Assembly (NCBI RefSeq): GCF_028290025.1
Contig: NZ_JAQGKQ010000057.1
Span: 1 to 34,373, forward strand
Length of the DNA: 34,373 nucleotides
Direction of reading: 5' to 3'
Origin: Cypionkella sp.
GTDB lineage: Bacteria > Pseudomonadota > Alphaproteobacteria > Rhodobacterales > Rhodobacteraceae
Shown: positions 15,086 to 24,000 of the stretch, in pieces
Layout of the letters: each line of letters opens with the position of its first letter
How positions within the stretch are numbered: the first letter of the stretch is position 1
The notes under the pieces: generated by a model
Told to the model about the DNA's origin: nothing
Databases searched by the model: none
What the model saw: the letters and a program-made list of their open reading frames with translations, nothing else
Translations under genes and position numbers: made by a program

Positions 15086-16379
15086 TGATTTTCTCGATGG
15101 TCTGAGCGAGAACGCGCTGTTGGCGCTGCCGTGGATGTTCGAGTTTTGGGCGTTCCCGCATCAGTTGCCGCCTGCGGGGGCGTGGAAATCTTGGGTGGTT
15201 ATGGGCGGGCGCGGGGCGGGGAAGACGCGCGCCGGGTCGGAGTGGGTGCGCACCGAAGTTGAGGGCGCGGGACCAATGGATGCTGGACGCTCACGTCGGG
15301 TGGCGCTGGTGGGTGAAACGATTGATCAGGTGGTGGCGGTTATGATCGAGGGTGAGAGCGGGATTTTGGCCTGCTCGCCGCCCGATCGCAGGCCAGAGTG
15401 GCAGGCGACCAAGAAGCGGTTGCTTTGGCCAAATGGCGCTATTGCGCAGGTGTTTTCGGCGCATGAGCCGGACAGTTTGCGCGGGCCGCAGTTTGACGCG
15501 GCTTGGGTTGACGAGTTGGCGAAGTGGCCGAAGGCCGAAGCTGCTTGGGATCAGTTGCAGTTTGCTTTGCGGTTGGGCGACAACCCCCGGCAGGTGGTGA
15601 CGACGACGCCGCAGAATATTGGGGTGTTGAAGGATATTCTGAAAAACCCCTCAACCGTGGTGACCCATGCGCCGACCGAGGCGAACCGGGCGTATCTCGC
15701 GGCCTCGTTTCTTGAGGAAGTGCGGGCGCGGTATGCTGGCACCACGCAAGGCGCGCAGGAGTTGGATGGCTTACTGATCGAGGATGCGGCGGGGGCGTTG
15801 TGGACGACGGCGATGCTGGAAAGCGGCCGGATCAGCGAGGTGCCGCGTTTGCAGCGGATCGTGGTGGCGGTGGACCCTCCGGTAACCGGTCACGGCAAAT
15901 CGGATGAGTGCGGCATTATCGTGGTGGGGGCGATGACGGAAGGGCCGCCGCAGAATTGGCATGCGGTGGTGCTCGCGGATGCTTCGGTTAAGGGGGCGAG
16001 CCCGGACCAATGGGCGCGGGCGGCGATTGCGGCGATGCAGCGTTTTAGCGCAGATCGACTGGTGGCGGAAGTCAATCAGGGCGGCGATCTGGTGGAGGGG
16101 GTCATTCGGCAGATTGATCCGCTGGTGCCGTATCGGGCGGTGCGGGCCTCAAAAGGCAAAGGCATCCGGGCCGAGCCGGTGTCGGCATTGTACGAGCAGG
16201 GCCGGGTTTCGCATGTGCGGGGGCTGGCGGCTCTGGAGGCGCAGATGTTGCAGATGGCGCCGCAGGGCTATTTGGGGCGCGGCTCGCCTGACCGGGTGGA
16301 TGCGCTGGTTTGGGCGTTGACCGATTTGATTGTGGAGCCTGCGGAGAAGTATCGCAGGCCGCAGGTGCGGAAGATTTAG
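15036..16379 (+). CDS. GTA orfg2, large terminase
   Basis: The 447-residue ATPase-nuclease packages DNA into GTA heads. The Walker A motif GGRGAGKT lies at residues 57-64, with a Walker B-like AAWVDELAKWP downstream and the TTTPQ coupling motif. The C-terminal RNase H-like nuclease has VVAVDPPVTG with its first acidic residue, VAEVNQGGD, and SPDRVDALVWAL with the last aspartate. All look intact. ATG 15036 (MRSGADWLASA) was chosen rather than TTG 14967 because it gives the family's usual N-terminus; it overlaps orfg1. With no capsid gene left nearby, it has no head to fill unless capsid is encoded elsewhere. Confidence 0.93.
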   Translation: MRSGADWLASATPLQVDDFLDGLSENALLALPWMFEFWAFPHQLPPAGAWKSWVVMGGRGAGKTRAGSEWVRTEVEGAGPMDAGRSRRVALVGETIDQVVAVMIEGESGILACSPPDRRPEWQATKKRLLWPNGAIAQVFSAHEPDSLRGPQFDAAWVDELAKWPKAEAAWDQLQFALRLGDNPRQVVTTTPQNIGVLKDILKNPSTVVTHAPTEANRAYLAASFLEEVRARYAGTTQGAQELDGLLIEDAAGALWTTAMLESGRISEVPRLQRIVVAVDPPVTGHGKSDECGIIVVGAMTEGPPQNWHAVVLADASVKGASPDQWARAAIAAMQRFSADRLVAEVNQGGDLVEGVIRQIDPLVPYRAVRASKGKGIRAEPVSALYEQGRVSHVRGLAALEAQMLQMAPQGYLGRGSPDRVDALVWALTDLIVEPAEKYRRPQVRKI

Positions 16380-16432
16380 CGGGTGGCTCCGGTGCGGGAC
16401 GTGATTTCAAGCCTCGCCTCGCCCGCCATGAG

Positions 16433-16453
16433 GCCCCGGATCAAGTCCGGGGC
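16433..16453. repeat. REP-like palindrome
   Basis: GCCCCGGA pairs with TCCGGGGC around TCAAG. It lies between terminase and portal genes. Palindromes with this core are familiar as dispersed repeats in alphaproteobacteria; only this copy was noticed here. Confidence 0.5.
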
Positions 16454-16590
16454 GGCGTGGGATGGGGATGTTGCGTGGGCGCGGGGGCTGCGCGCGGTGG
16501 GTTGGCGTTAAGTTAGGGTTTCAGAATTAGAACTGCCTTCAGACAAGCGCGATCCGACGGTTGGTTGGCGTCGGGAAGATAGGAGTGCAG

Positions 16591-17949
16591 ATGGTGTTCG
16601 ATTTTCTAAAGCGCGCGCCGGTGGTGGTGGAAAAGAAGGCTTCGGCTACTGGGCGCGTCGTGGCTTGGGGCGGTTCGGGTCGGGTGGCTTGGAGCCCGCG
16701 TGACCTCGTGTCGCTGGCGAAGGTCGGGTTTCAGGGCAATCCGATGGGGTTTCGGGCGGTCAAGCTGATCTCGGAAGCCGCCTCGGCTATGCCCTTGGTT
16801 TTGCAGGATGATACCCGGCGCTATGACAGCCATCCGGTGCTCGATCTGATCCGCCGTCCGAATGGTGCGCAGGGCCGGGCGGAGTTTCTGGAGGCGGTGT
16901 ATGGCCATCTGCTGCTGTCGGGCAATGCCTATATCGAGGCGGTGCCGGGGGCGGGCGCGGTGCCGGGCGAGCTGCATGTTTTGCGCTCGGATCGGATGTC
17001 GTTGGTGCCAGGGGCGGATGGTTGGCCGGTGGCCTACGATTACTCGGTGGGCGGGCGGACGCATCGGTTTGCGATGACGCCGGAAAGCCAGCCGATTTGC
17101 CATATCAAGACGTTTCATCCGTCGGATGATCATTACGGCTTTAGCCCGTTGCAGGCGGCGGCGGTGGCGATTGAAGTGCATACTTCGGCGAGTGCTTGGT
17201 CAAAGGCGCTGCTCGATAATGCGGCGCGGCCGTCGGGGGCGATTGTTTACAAGGGCGCCGATGGGCAGGCGCAGCTTTCGACCGATCAGTATGATCGCCT
17301 CGTCAGCGAAATGGAGATGCACCATCAGGGCGCGCGTAATGCGGGACGGCCGATGTTGCTGGAGGGCGGTTTGGACTGGAAGCCGATGGGATTCTCGCCT
17401 TCGGACATGGAGTTTCAGCAGACCAAGGAAGCGGCGGGGCGCGAGATTGCCACGGCTTTCGGGGTGCCGCCGATGCTGATGGGGATACCCGGCGATGCGA
17501 CCTATTCGAATTATCAGGAAGCCAACCGGGCGTTTTATCGGTTGACCGTGCTGCCCTTGGTGGCGCGGGTGACGGCGGGGATTTCGCATTGGTTATCTAC
17601 GTTTACCGGGGAGTTGCGGGCAACGCGGATCAGTTTCAACGCGGAAACCGTCGATGTCACCAGCTTGGAAAGTGCGGGCGGCTGGCGTGAACTGCTGGCG
17701 GGGGCGGGGGTGAAGACGGCTTCAATCTCGGGTTCTGGCGTGTTTCGCGATGCGACGACCGATGCGCGGGCGCGGCAGATTTTCTTTGACGCCGAGATGC
17801 CGCGATTTCAGGTGGTGATCCCCAGTTTTGGCGAGGTGGAGGGTGCGTTCCAGATCACCGCGATTGAATATGCGGGCAGCCATAACGGCGAGGCGACCTA
17901 TGAAATGACCCTCGCCTCGGCTGGGGCTTTGACCTTCACGGCGCTTTGA
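16591..17949 (+). CDS. Fusion of GTA portal protein N-terminus (g3) and major tail protein C-terminus (g9)
   Basis: Residues 1 to ~340 are an HK97-type GTA portal protein: MVFDFLKRAP start, GNPMGFRAVKLISEAASAMPLVLQD, LSGNAYIEAVPG, and GVPPMLMGIPGDATYSNYQEANRAFYRLTVLPLVARV. From about residue 342 the sequence becomes the C-terminal part of the GTA major tail tube protein: LRATRISFNAETVDVTSLES, GGWRELLAGAGVKTASISGSGVFRD, FQITAIEYAGSHNGEATYEMTLASAGALTFTAL. These are separate genes in intact GTAs, with g4 protease, g5 capsid and the g6-g8 connector genes between. The product is 452 residues. ATG 16591 has AGGAG upstream. The portal lacks its C-terminal ~50 residues and the tail protein its first ~30, so neither normal function is likely. 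The frame stays open and runs into g10 with one shared base. Confidence 0.9.
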   Translation: MVFDFLKRAPVVVEKKASATGRVVAWGGSGRVAWSPRDLVSLAKVGFQGNPMGFRAVKLISEAASAMPLVLQDDTRRYDSHPVLDLIRRPNGAQGRAEFLEAVYGHLLLSGNAYIEAVPGAGAVPGELHVLRSDRMSLVPGADGWPVAYDYSVGGRTHRFAMTPESQPICHIKTFHPSDDHYGFSPLQAAAVAIEVHTSASAWSKALLDNAARPSGAIVYKGADGQAQLSTDQYDRLVSEMEMHHQGARNAGRPMLLEGGLDWKPMGFSPSDMEFQQTKEAAGREIATAFGVPPMLMGIPGDATYSNYQEANRAFYRLTVLPLVARVTAGISHWLSTFTGELRATRISFNAETVDVTSLESAGGWRELLAGAGVKTASISGSGVFRDATTDARARQIFFDAEMPRFQVVIPSFGEVEGAFQITAIEYAGSHNGEATYEMTLASAGALTFTAL

Positions 17950-18269
17950 TGGCGAATGCCTATGCGGGAGAAGTGGCGATTGTTCTGGATGGCGTGGCGC
18001 ATGTCGCCAAGCTGACTTTGGGGGCCTTGGCCGAGTTAGAGGGCGCGTTGCAGGCGGGATCGCTGGTCGAGATGGTCGAGCGGTTTGAGTCTGGCAAGGT
18101 TTCTACGCGTGATGTGTTGGCGCTGATCGTGGCTGGCTTGCGTGGTGGCGGTTGGCAGGGCACGGCGGAGCATCTGCGCACGGTTGAGATCGGTGGTGGT
18201 CCGGTGGAAGCGGCACGGGCGGCGGCGGAATTGCTGGCGCGGGCTTTTGCTCTGCCGGGCGAGGCATGA
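17949..18269 (+). CDS. GTA g10 protein
   Basis: This 106-residue protein corresponds to the GTA gp10 family (ANAYAGEVAIVLDGVAHVAKLTLGALAELEGAL ... SLVEMVERFESGKVSTRDVLALIVAGLRGGGW). Position between tail tube and tape-measure genes suggests a role as tail-assembly chaperone. The ATG shares its A with the preceding stop (TGATG), and its own end overlaps the next start by four bases (ATGA). It looks intact. Confidence 0.88.
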   Translation: MANAYAGEVAIVLDGVAHVAKLTLGALAELEGALQAGSLVEMVERFESGKVSTRDVLALIVAGLRGGGWQGTAEHLRTVEIGGGPVEAARAAAELLARAFALPGEA

Positions 18270-18520
18270 AGATCGCGGCGCTTAATGGGATTGATTGGCC
18301 GGGGCTGATGTGGGCGGGGATGGGCGCGTTGCGGCTGAACCCGGCGCAGTTTTGGGCGCTGTCGCCGATCGAGTTGAGGATCATGCTGGGGGCGGAAGCG
18401 GCTTTGCCGCCCCTGACGCGGGCGCGGCTGGAGGAATTGGCCGCAGCTTATCCATATTTCACAAAAGGGGCGGGCGATGGCGACGGTAGAGGAGTTGCAA
18501 GACCAGATAGCGGCGCTTGA
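18266..18520 (+). CDS. GTA g10.1, small tail-assembly chaperone-like protein
   Basis: The 84-residue product (NGIDWPGLMWAGMGALRLNPAQFWALSPIELRIMLG) matches the small phage tail assembly chaperone-like protein (DUF2376 type, from memory) encoded between g10 and g11 in GTAs. It overlaps g10 by ATGA and g11 by 44 bases. Such overlapping chaperone genes before the tape measure are usual in tailed phages. Confidence 0.85.
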   Translation: MKIAALNGIDWPGLMWAGMGALRLNPAQFWALSPIELRIMLGAEAALPPLTRARLEELAAAYPYFTKGAGDGDGRGVARPDSGA

Positions 18521-19124
18521 GGCCACGCTGTCGGGCACCACGGGCATGGTCGGCGCGTTTGAGGGTGAACTCTCGCGGATGCGGGAAACCATGATGTTCA
18601 CCGGGCGCGAGGTCAATGTGCTGTCGAGCGGCATCGGTGGCGGTCTGCGGCGGGCGTTTGACGGGTTGGTGTTTGATGGGGCCAAGCTGTCGGACGCATT
18701 GAAATCGGTGGCGAAATCGCTGTCGGATACGGTTTACGGCATCGCGATGAAGCCGGTGCAGAATGCTTTGGGCGGGGCGATTGCTTCGGGCCTTAGCGGG
18801 TTGTTAAGCGGGATGCCGTTTGAGAAAGGCGGAAGTTTTTCTCAAGGCCGGGTGATGCCGTTTGCCAAAGGTGGCGTTGTCAGCCAAGCCACGCCGTTTG
18901 CGATGCGCGGCGGGCAGGGCCTGATGGGCGAGGCGGGGCCGGAAGCAATCATGCCACTGGCGCGCGGTGCGGATGGTCGGCTTGGGGTGCAAAGCTCGGG
19001 TGGGCGTGCGGTGACGGTGGTGATGAACATCACCACGCCAGACGTGCAGGGCTTTCAGCGCAGCCAAGCTCAAATTGCCGCGCAGGCGCAGCGGATGCTG
19101 TCGCGCGGCCAACGCAATCGGTGA
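18477..19124 (+). CDS. GTA g11, tape-measure-like tail protein
   Basis: The 215-residue protein is close to the length of R. capsulatus gp11. It begins with a coiled coil (ATVEELQDQIAALEATLSG), has a glycine/alanine-rich middle (VYGIAMKPVQNALGGAIASGLSGLLSG) and repeated PFAKGG-type segments (MPFEKGGSFSQGRVMPFAKGGVVSQATPFAMRGG) typical of the C-terminal part of tape-measure proteins, then GEAGPEAIMPLARGADGRLGV. It sets tail length in the particle. No damage is seen. Confidence 0.88.
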   Translation: MATVEELQDQIAALEATLSGTTGMVGAFEGELSRMRETMMFTGREVNVLSSGIGGGLRRAFDGLVFDGAKLSDALKSVAKSLSDTVYGIAMKPVQNALGGAIASGLSGLLSGMPFEKGGSFSQGRVMPFAKGGVVSQATPFAMRGGQGLMGEAGPEAIMPLARGADGRLGVQSSGGRAVTVVMNITTPDVQGFQRSQAQIAAQAQRMLSRGQRNR

Positions 19125-19133
19125 GGATAAAAC

Positions 19134-19766
19134 ATGGCATTTCACGACATTAGGTTTCCGGCAAGCGTCAGTTTCGGCTCGCAAGGCGGGCCAGAGCGGC
19201 TGACCGAGATCGTCACCCTCGCCAACGGCTTTGAGGAGCGCAACACGCCGTGGGAACATTCTCGCCGACGCTATGATGCGGGGTTTGGGCTGCGCAGTTT
19301 GGACGATGTGGACGCCTTGCTGGCGTTCTTCGAGGCACGGCGGGCGCGTTTGCACGCGTTCCGCTGGAGGGATTGGTCGGATTATAAGTCGTGCGGGGCC
19401 AGTGCGCTGATTGCTGAAACCGATCAGTCGATTGGGGTCGGCGATGGGGTGACGCTGACGTTCGGGTTGAAGAAGACTTATGTTTCGGGGACCGCCAGCT
19501 ATGTGCGGCTTATCGCGAAGCCCGTAGCTGGCACGGTGATTGTGGCGATTGCCAGCGATCCGAAGGTCGAAGGGCTGGAGTTTTGCGTCGATTCCACAAC
19601 CGGGATCGTCACCTTTACTACGGCGCCAGATATCGGTGCGCTGATTACGGCTGGGTATGAGTTTGACGTGCCGGTGCGGTTTGATGCCGATGTGATCAAG
19701 ACCTTACTGGCGTCGTTTCGTTCGGGTGATGTGCCGAATGTGCCGATTGTCGAGGTGCGGGTATGA
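19134..19766 (+). CDS. GTA g12, distal tail protein
   Basis: The 210-residue protein belongs to the DUF2460 family and starts MAFHDIRFPASVSFGSQGGPER, the typical opening. In R. capsulatus GTA it forms the distal end of the tail tube. Conserved W/F-rich stretches (ARLHAFRWRDWSDYKS) and FRSGDVPNVPIVEVRV end are present. GAGGATAA serves as ribosome-binding site. Its stop overlaps the g13 start by four bases. Confidence 0.92.
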   Translation: MAFHDIRFPASVSFGSQGGPERLTEIVTLANGFEERNTPWEHSRRRYDAGFGLRSLDDVDALLAFFEARRARLHAFRWRDWSDYKSCGASALIAETDQSIGVGDGVTLTFGLKKTYVSGTASYVRLIAKPVAGTVIVAIASDPKVEGLEFCVDSTTGIVTFTTAPDIGALITAGYEFDVPVRFDADVIKTLLASFRSGDVPNVPIVEVRV

Positions 19767-20650
19767 GCGCGCGGCAAGAGTTGCTCGATCATCTGGGGCA
19801 GGGTGTGACCACAGTGTGCCGGGCCTGGCTGGTGACGCGCCGCGATGGTGTGCAGTTTGGCTTTACCGATCATGATTTGGACCTTCGATTTGATGGCCAT
19901 GTCTTCAAAGCCAGTTCCGGCATGACTGCGCGCACCTTGCAGCAGACCACGGGTTTGGCGGTCGATAACTCGGAAACCCTCGGTGCGCTGTCGGATGCGG
20001 CGGTTGAGGAGGCTGACCTGATCGCGGGGCGGTTTGATGGCGCAGAGGTGCGGGCTTGGTTGGTGAATTGGGCCGACAGCGCCCAGCGCGTTGAGCAGTT
20101 TCGTGGCAATCTGGGTGAGATTTCTCGGGTGGGTGGCGCGTTCAAAGCCGAATTACGCGGACTGACGGATCGGTTGAACCAACCGCAGGGCCGGATTTTC
20201 CAGCGCAACTGCACGGCGGTTTTGGGCGATGCGCGCTGCAAGGTTGATCTGACCGCGCCGGTTAATTTCGCCGCAACCAGCATTATCGGCTTCGATGCGC
20301 TGAACCGGGTGATCTTCGATGGGCTTGGCGCGTTTGCGGATCGCTGGTTTGAGCGCGGACGCTTTGTGGTTACTTCGGGGGCTGCGGCGGGCTTGGTCGG
20401 GGTGATCAAGTCTGATCGCCTTTCAGCGACCCAGCGCATTGTCGATCTGTGGAACGCTCTTGGCGCGCAGATCGCAGTTGGCGATCAGGTGCGGCTTGAG
20501 GTTGGCTGTGACCGGATTCACGACACTTGCCGCGCGAAGTTCGCCAATTTCGGCAATTTTCGCGGCTTTCCCCATATCCCCGGCGAGGATTGGCTGGCGT
20601 CTTATCCGGTAAGCTCCCGCGCCAATGACGGTGGGAGCCTTGGGCGATGA
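19763..20650 (+). CDS. GTA g13, tail hub protein
   Basis: The 295-residue DUF2163-family protein makes the hub of the GTA baseplate. Four cysteines stand in conserved spacing: NCTAVLGDARC in the middle and VGCDRIHDTC near the C-terminus. In the R. capsulatus GTA structure I recall an iron-sulfur cluster described in this hub, which these cysteines could hold. The C-terminal FANFGNFRGFPHIPGEDWL is typical. It overlaps g12 and g14 by four bases each (ATGA) and looks intact. Confidence 0.92.
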   Translation: MSARQELLDHLGQGVTTVCRAWLVTRRDGVQFGFTDHDLDLRFDGHVFKASSGMTARTLQQTTGLAVDNSETLGALSDAAVEEADLIAGRFDGAEVRAWLVNWADSAQRVEQFRGNLGEISRVGGAFKAELRGLTDRLNQPQGRIFQRNCTAVLGDARCKVDLTAPVNFAATSIIGFDALNRVIFDGLGAFADRWFERGRFVVTSGAAAGLVGVIKSDRLSATQRIVDLWNALGAQIAVGDQVRLEVGCDRIHDTCRAKFANFGNFRGFPHIPGEDWLASYPVSSRANDGGSLGR

Positions 20651-21084
20651 CGCCCGCGCTGATCGTGACGACGGCGCGGGCTTGGATCGGCACGCCCTAT
20701 CTGCATCAGGCCAGCCTCCGCCTTGCCGGGGCCGATTGTCTCGGCCTGATACGCGGCGTCTGGCGTGAGGTGATCAGTGCCGAACCGGAAACCATCCCGG
20801 CCTATTCGCAGGATTGGTCGGAACCCTCGGGCCGCGAGGATCTGCTCTGCGCAGCCCAGCGCTGGCTGATCCAGAAAGACCGCGCCGATGAAGCCCCCGG
20901 CGATGTGCTGTTGTTTCGGATGCGCTCCGGCGCTGTCGCAAAGCACCTCGGCATAGCGGCCCACGACGGCACGCAAGCCAGCTTTATCCACGCCTATAGC
21001 GGCCACGGCGTTATCGAGACACCGCTAAGTGATCCGTGGCGGCGCAAGATCGTCGCGCGATTTGTATTCCCCACAGGAGCCTGA
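20647..21084 (+). CDS. GTA g14, NlpC/P60-type cell-wall peptidase
   Basis: The 145-residue protein has the NlpC/P60 plan: GTPYLHQASLRLAGADCLGLIRGVWREV with the catalytic cysteine in ADCLGL, and KHLGIAAHDG with the catalytic histidine, followed by FIHAYSGHGVIETPL. In GTA particles it sits at the tail tip and helps to open the recipient cell wall. It overlaps g13 by four bases and is followed after two bases by g15. Key residues are all present. Confidence 0.93.
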   Translation: MTPALIVTTARAWIGTPYLHQASLRLAGADCLGLIRGVWREVISAEPETIPAYSQDWSEPSGREDLLCAAQRWLIQKDRADEAPGDVLLFRMRSGAVAKHLGIAAHDGTQASFIHAYSGHGVIETPLSDPWRRKIVARFVFPTGA

Positions 21085-21086
21085 AC

Positions 21087-24000
21087 ATGGCCACGATCCT
21101 TCTCTCCGCTGTTGGCGCATCTTTGGGCGCGGGCTTTGGCGGAACCGTGCTGGGACTTTCGGGTGCCGTGATTGGCCGCGCCATTGGGGCTACGGTGGGG
21201 CGGGTGATTGATCAGAAAATCCTCGGCTCGGGCTCGGAGGCTGTCGATGTTGGCCGTGTGGATCGCTTCCGGGTGATGGGGGCCAGCGAGGGCGCGGCGA
21301 TCCCGCGTATCTGGGGCAGGGTGCGGGTGTCGGGGCAGGTGATCTGGGCCAGTCGCTTTCAGGAGAATGTCGCGCATTCGAGTGGCGGCAAGGGCACGCC
21401 GAAGCCGTCGAGCAATAGCTTCAGCTACTCGGTCAGTCTGGCGGTCGCCCTGTGCGAAGGCGAGATCACGCGGGTCGGTCGGATCTGGGCCGATGGCAAT
21501 GAGATAGAGCCGGACAGCGTGAACCTGCGCATCTACAAGGGCGGTGAGGCGCAGCTGCCCGACCCCAAGATTGAAGCGGTGGAGGGTGCGGGCAATGCCC
21601 CCAGCTATCGCGGCACCGCTTACGTGGTGATCGAAAACCTCGATCTAGCGCGCTTCGGCAACCGGGTGCCGCAAATCTCGTTCGAGGTGATATGGGCCGC
21701 GCAAAGCGCCGCTGCGGCACCCTATCCCGGCCTGTCGATAATCATTCCCGGCGTGTGTCTGATCCCCGGCACCGGCGAATATGCGCTTGCCACCACTCCA
21801 GTGCATTACAGCTATGGCAAAGGTAGCAACCGCTCGGCCAATGTCAATTCGGCGACTGGCAAGACCGATTTCGCCTCGTCGCTGGAACAGTTGACCGAGG
21901 AACTCCCCAACGCGAACGGTGTTTCGCTGGTGGTGTCGTGGTTCGGCGATGACCTGCGCTGTGCGTCTTGCCAAGTGCGGCCGAAGGTTGAGCAAAAGCT
22001 GACCGACGGCAATCCGATGCCGTGGACGGTCTCGGGCTTGTTGCGCAGCGCCGCGCAAGAGCTGCCAAAGCTCGCAGGCTCAGTTGTTTATGGCGGCACC
22101 CCAACCGACCAATCTGTGATTGAAGCGATCAAGGCGCTGAATGCGGCGGCCAAGGCGATCACTTTTTACCCTTTCATCCTGATGGATCAGCTTCCCGGCA
22201 ATAGCCTGTCCGACCCTTGGAGCGATGCCACTTCCCAGCCCGTCCTGCCTTGGCGCGGCCGCATCACGTTAAACCGCGCACCCGGCCAATCTGGCACCAC
22301 AGACCGCACAGCCGCTGCCGCCACCGAGGTCGTCGCCTTCTTCGGCACCGTCACGCCCGCGCATTTCGCTCTCACTGGCGAGAGCGTCAGCTACTCCGGC
22401 CCTGCCGAGTGGAGCTATCGCCGCTTCATCCTGCACTACGCCAACCTGTGCAAAGCCGCAGGCGGCGTCGCTGCGTTCTGCGTCGGCACCGAACTGCGCG
22501 GCTTGACGCAAATCCGCGGTTTTGGCGATACATTTCCCACCGTCGTAGCCCTGCGCCAACTCGCAGCCGAGGTCAAAGCCATCCTCGGACCTAACACCAA
22601 AATCAGCTATGCGGCTGACTGGTCAGAGTATTTCGGTTATCATACCGCAGACAACCTCTACTTCCACCTGGACCCGCTCTGGGCCGATCCCGCCATCGAC
22701 TTTATCGGTATCGACAATTACATGCCGGTTTCGGATTGGCGCGATGGCACGGCTCACTTGGATGCCGATTGGGGTGACATCCACAATCCGGCCTATTTGC
22801 AAAGCAATATCGCGGGTGGTGAGGGCTATGATTGGTATTACGCCAGCCCAGCCCATCGCGACGCACAAACCCGCACGCCGATCACCGACGGCGCTTACGG
22901 CGAGCCTTGGGTTTACCGCCACAAAGACCTGCGCGGTTGGTGGTCAAGCTCACATCACGAACGTATCGCAGGCTTGCGCAAAGCCACGCCAACCGCTTGG
23001 ATTGCCGGTTCCAAACCGATCCGCTTCACCGAGTTCGGCTGCGCTGCTGTGGACAAAGGCACCAACCAGCCGAACGTATTTCTCGACCCGAAATCCTCGG
23101 AATCCGCGCTGCCGAACCATTCCAACGGACTGCGTGATGATCTATTACAACTGTCCTACTTCCACGCCATGCACAGCTACTGGACCGATCCGCTCAATAA
23201 CCCCAGCGCCTATCTGTATAGCGGGCAAATGGTTGATTTCGGCAGTTCGCTGGCTTGGGCGTGGGATGCACGGCCGTTTCCAACCTTTCCGGGCAACAAA
23301 GATCTGTGGTCGGATGCGCCGAACTACGACAAGGGACATTGGCTGAACGGTCGCGCCTCGAATGAGCCGCTTGCTGCTGTGATCGCAGACATTTGCGACC
23401 TGACCGGAATGCCACCAATTGATCTGTCTGAAGCCTTTGGCATCGTGCGCGGTTACTCAATCTCCGAAGTAACCTCGGCGCGCGCGGCTTTGCAGCCGCT
23501 GATCCTCGCCTTCCCGACCGATGTGATAGAGCGCGAAGGCAGCCTGCGCTTCCAGGCCCGCACCGCGCTCAACGCGCAAGCTCTTGCGCCTGAAACTCTG
23601 GCAGTCTCCACTGAAATCGACGGCATAATAGAGCGCACCCGTGCCGCCGATGTTGAAACCCCCGAACATATCCGCCTCACCTTCAACGAGGCTGAAACCG
23701 ATTTCGCCGTATCAACCGTTTCGGCCTCGTTCCCTGACCGCACAGGCGATGTTGTCTCGCAATCCGAACTGCCGCTGACCCTCACCGCCTCCGAAGCCGT
23801 AGCGATTGCCGAGCGTTGGATGGCCGAAACCCGCGTTTCCCGCGACACCGCCCGGTTCGCCTTGCCGAAATCGCAACTTGCCGTAGGCGTCGGCGATACC
23901 GTCAGCGTCGCAGGCGAGCTTTACCGCATCGACCGCGCCGAACTGTCGGAGTTGCAAACCATCGAGGCCGTCCGCGTCGATCCCAACGTCTACGAGCCGG

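Noticed and set aside
16433..16453. Transcription terminator between terminase and portal genes
   Set aside because: The stem is perfect but no T tract follows; it fits a dispersed palindrome better.
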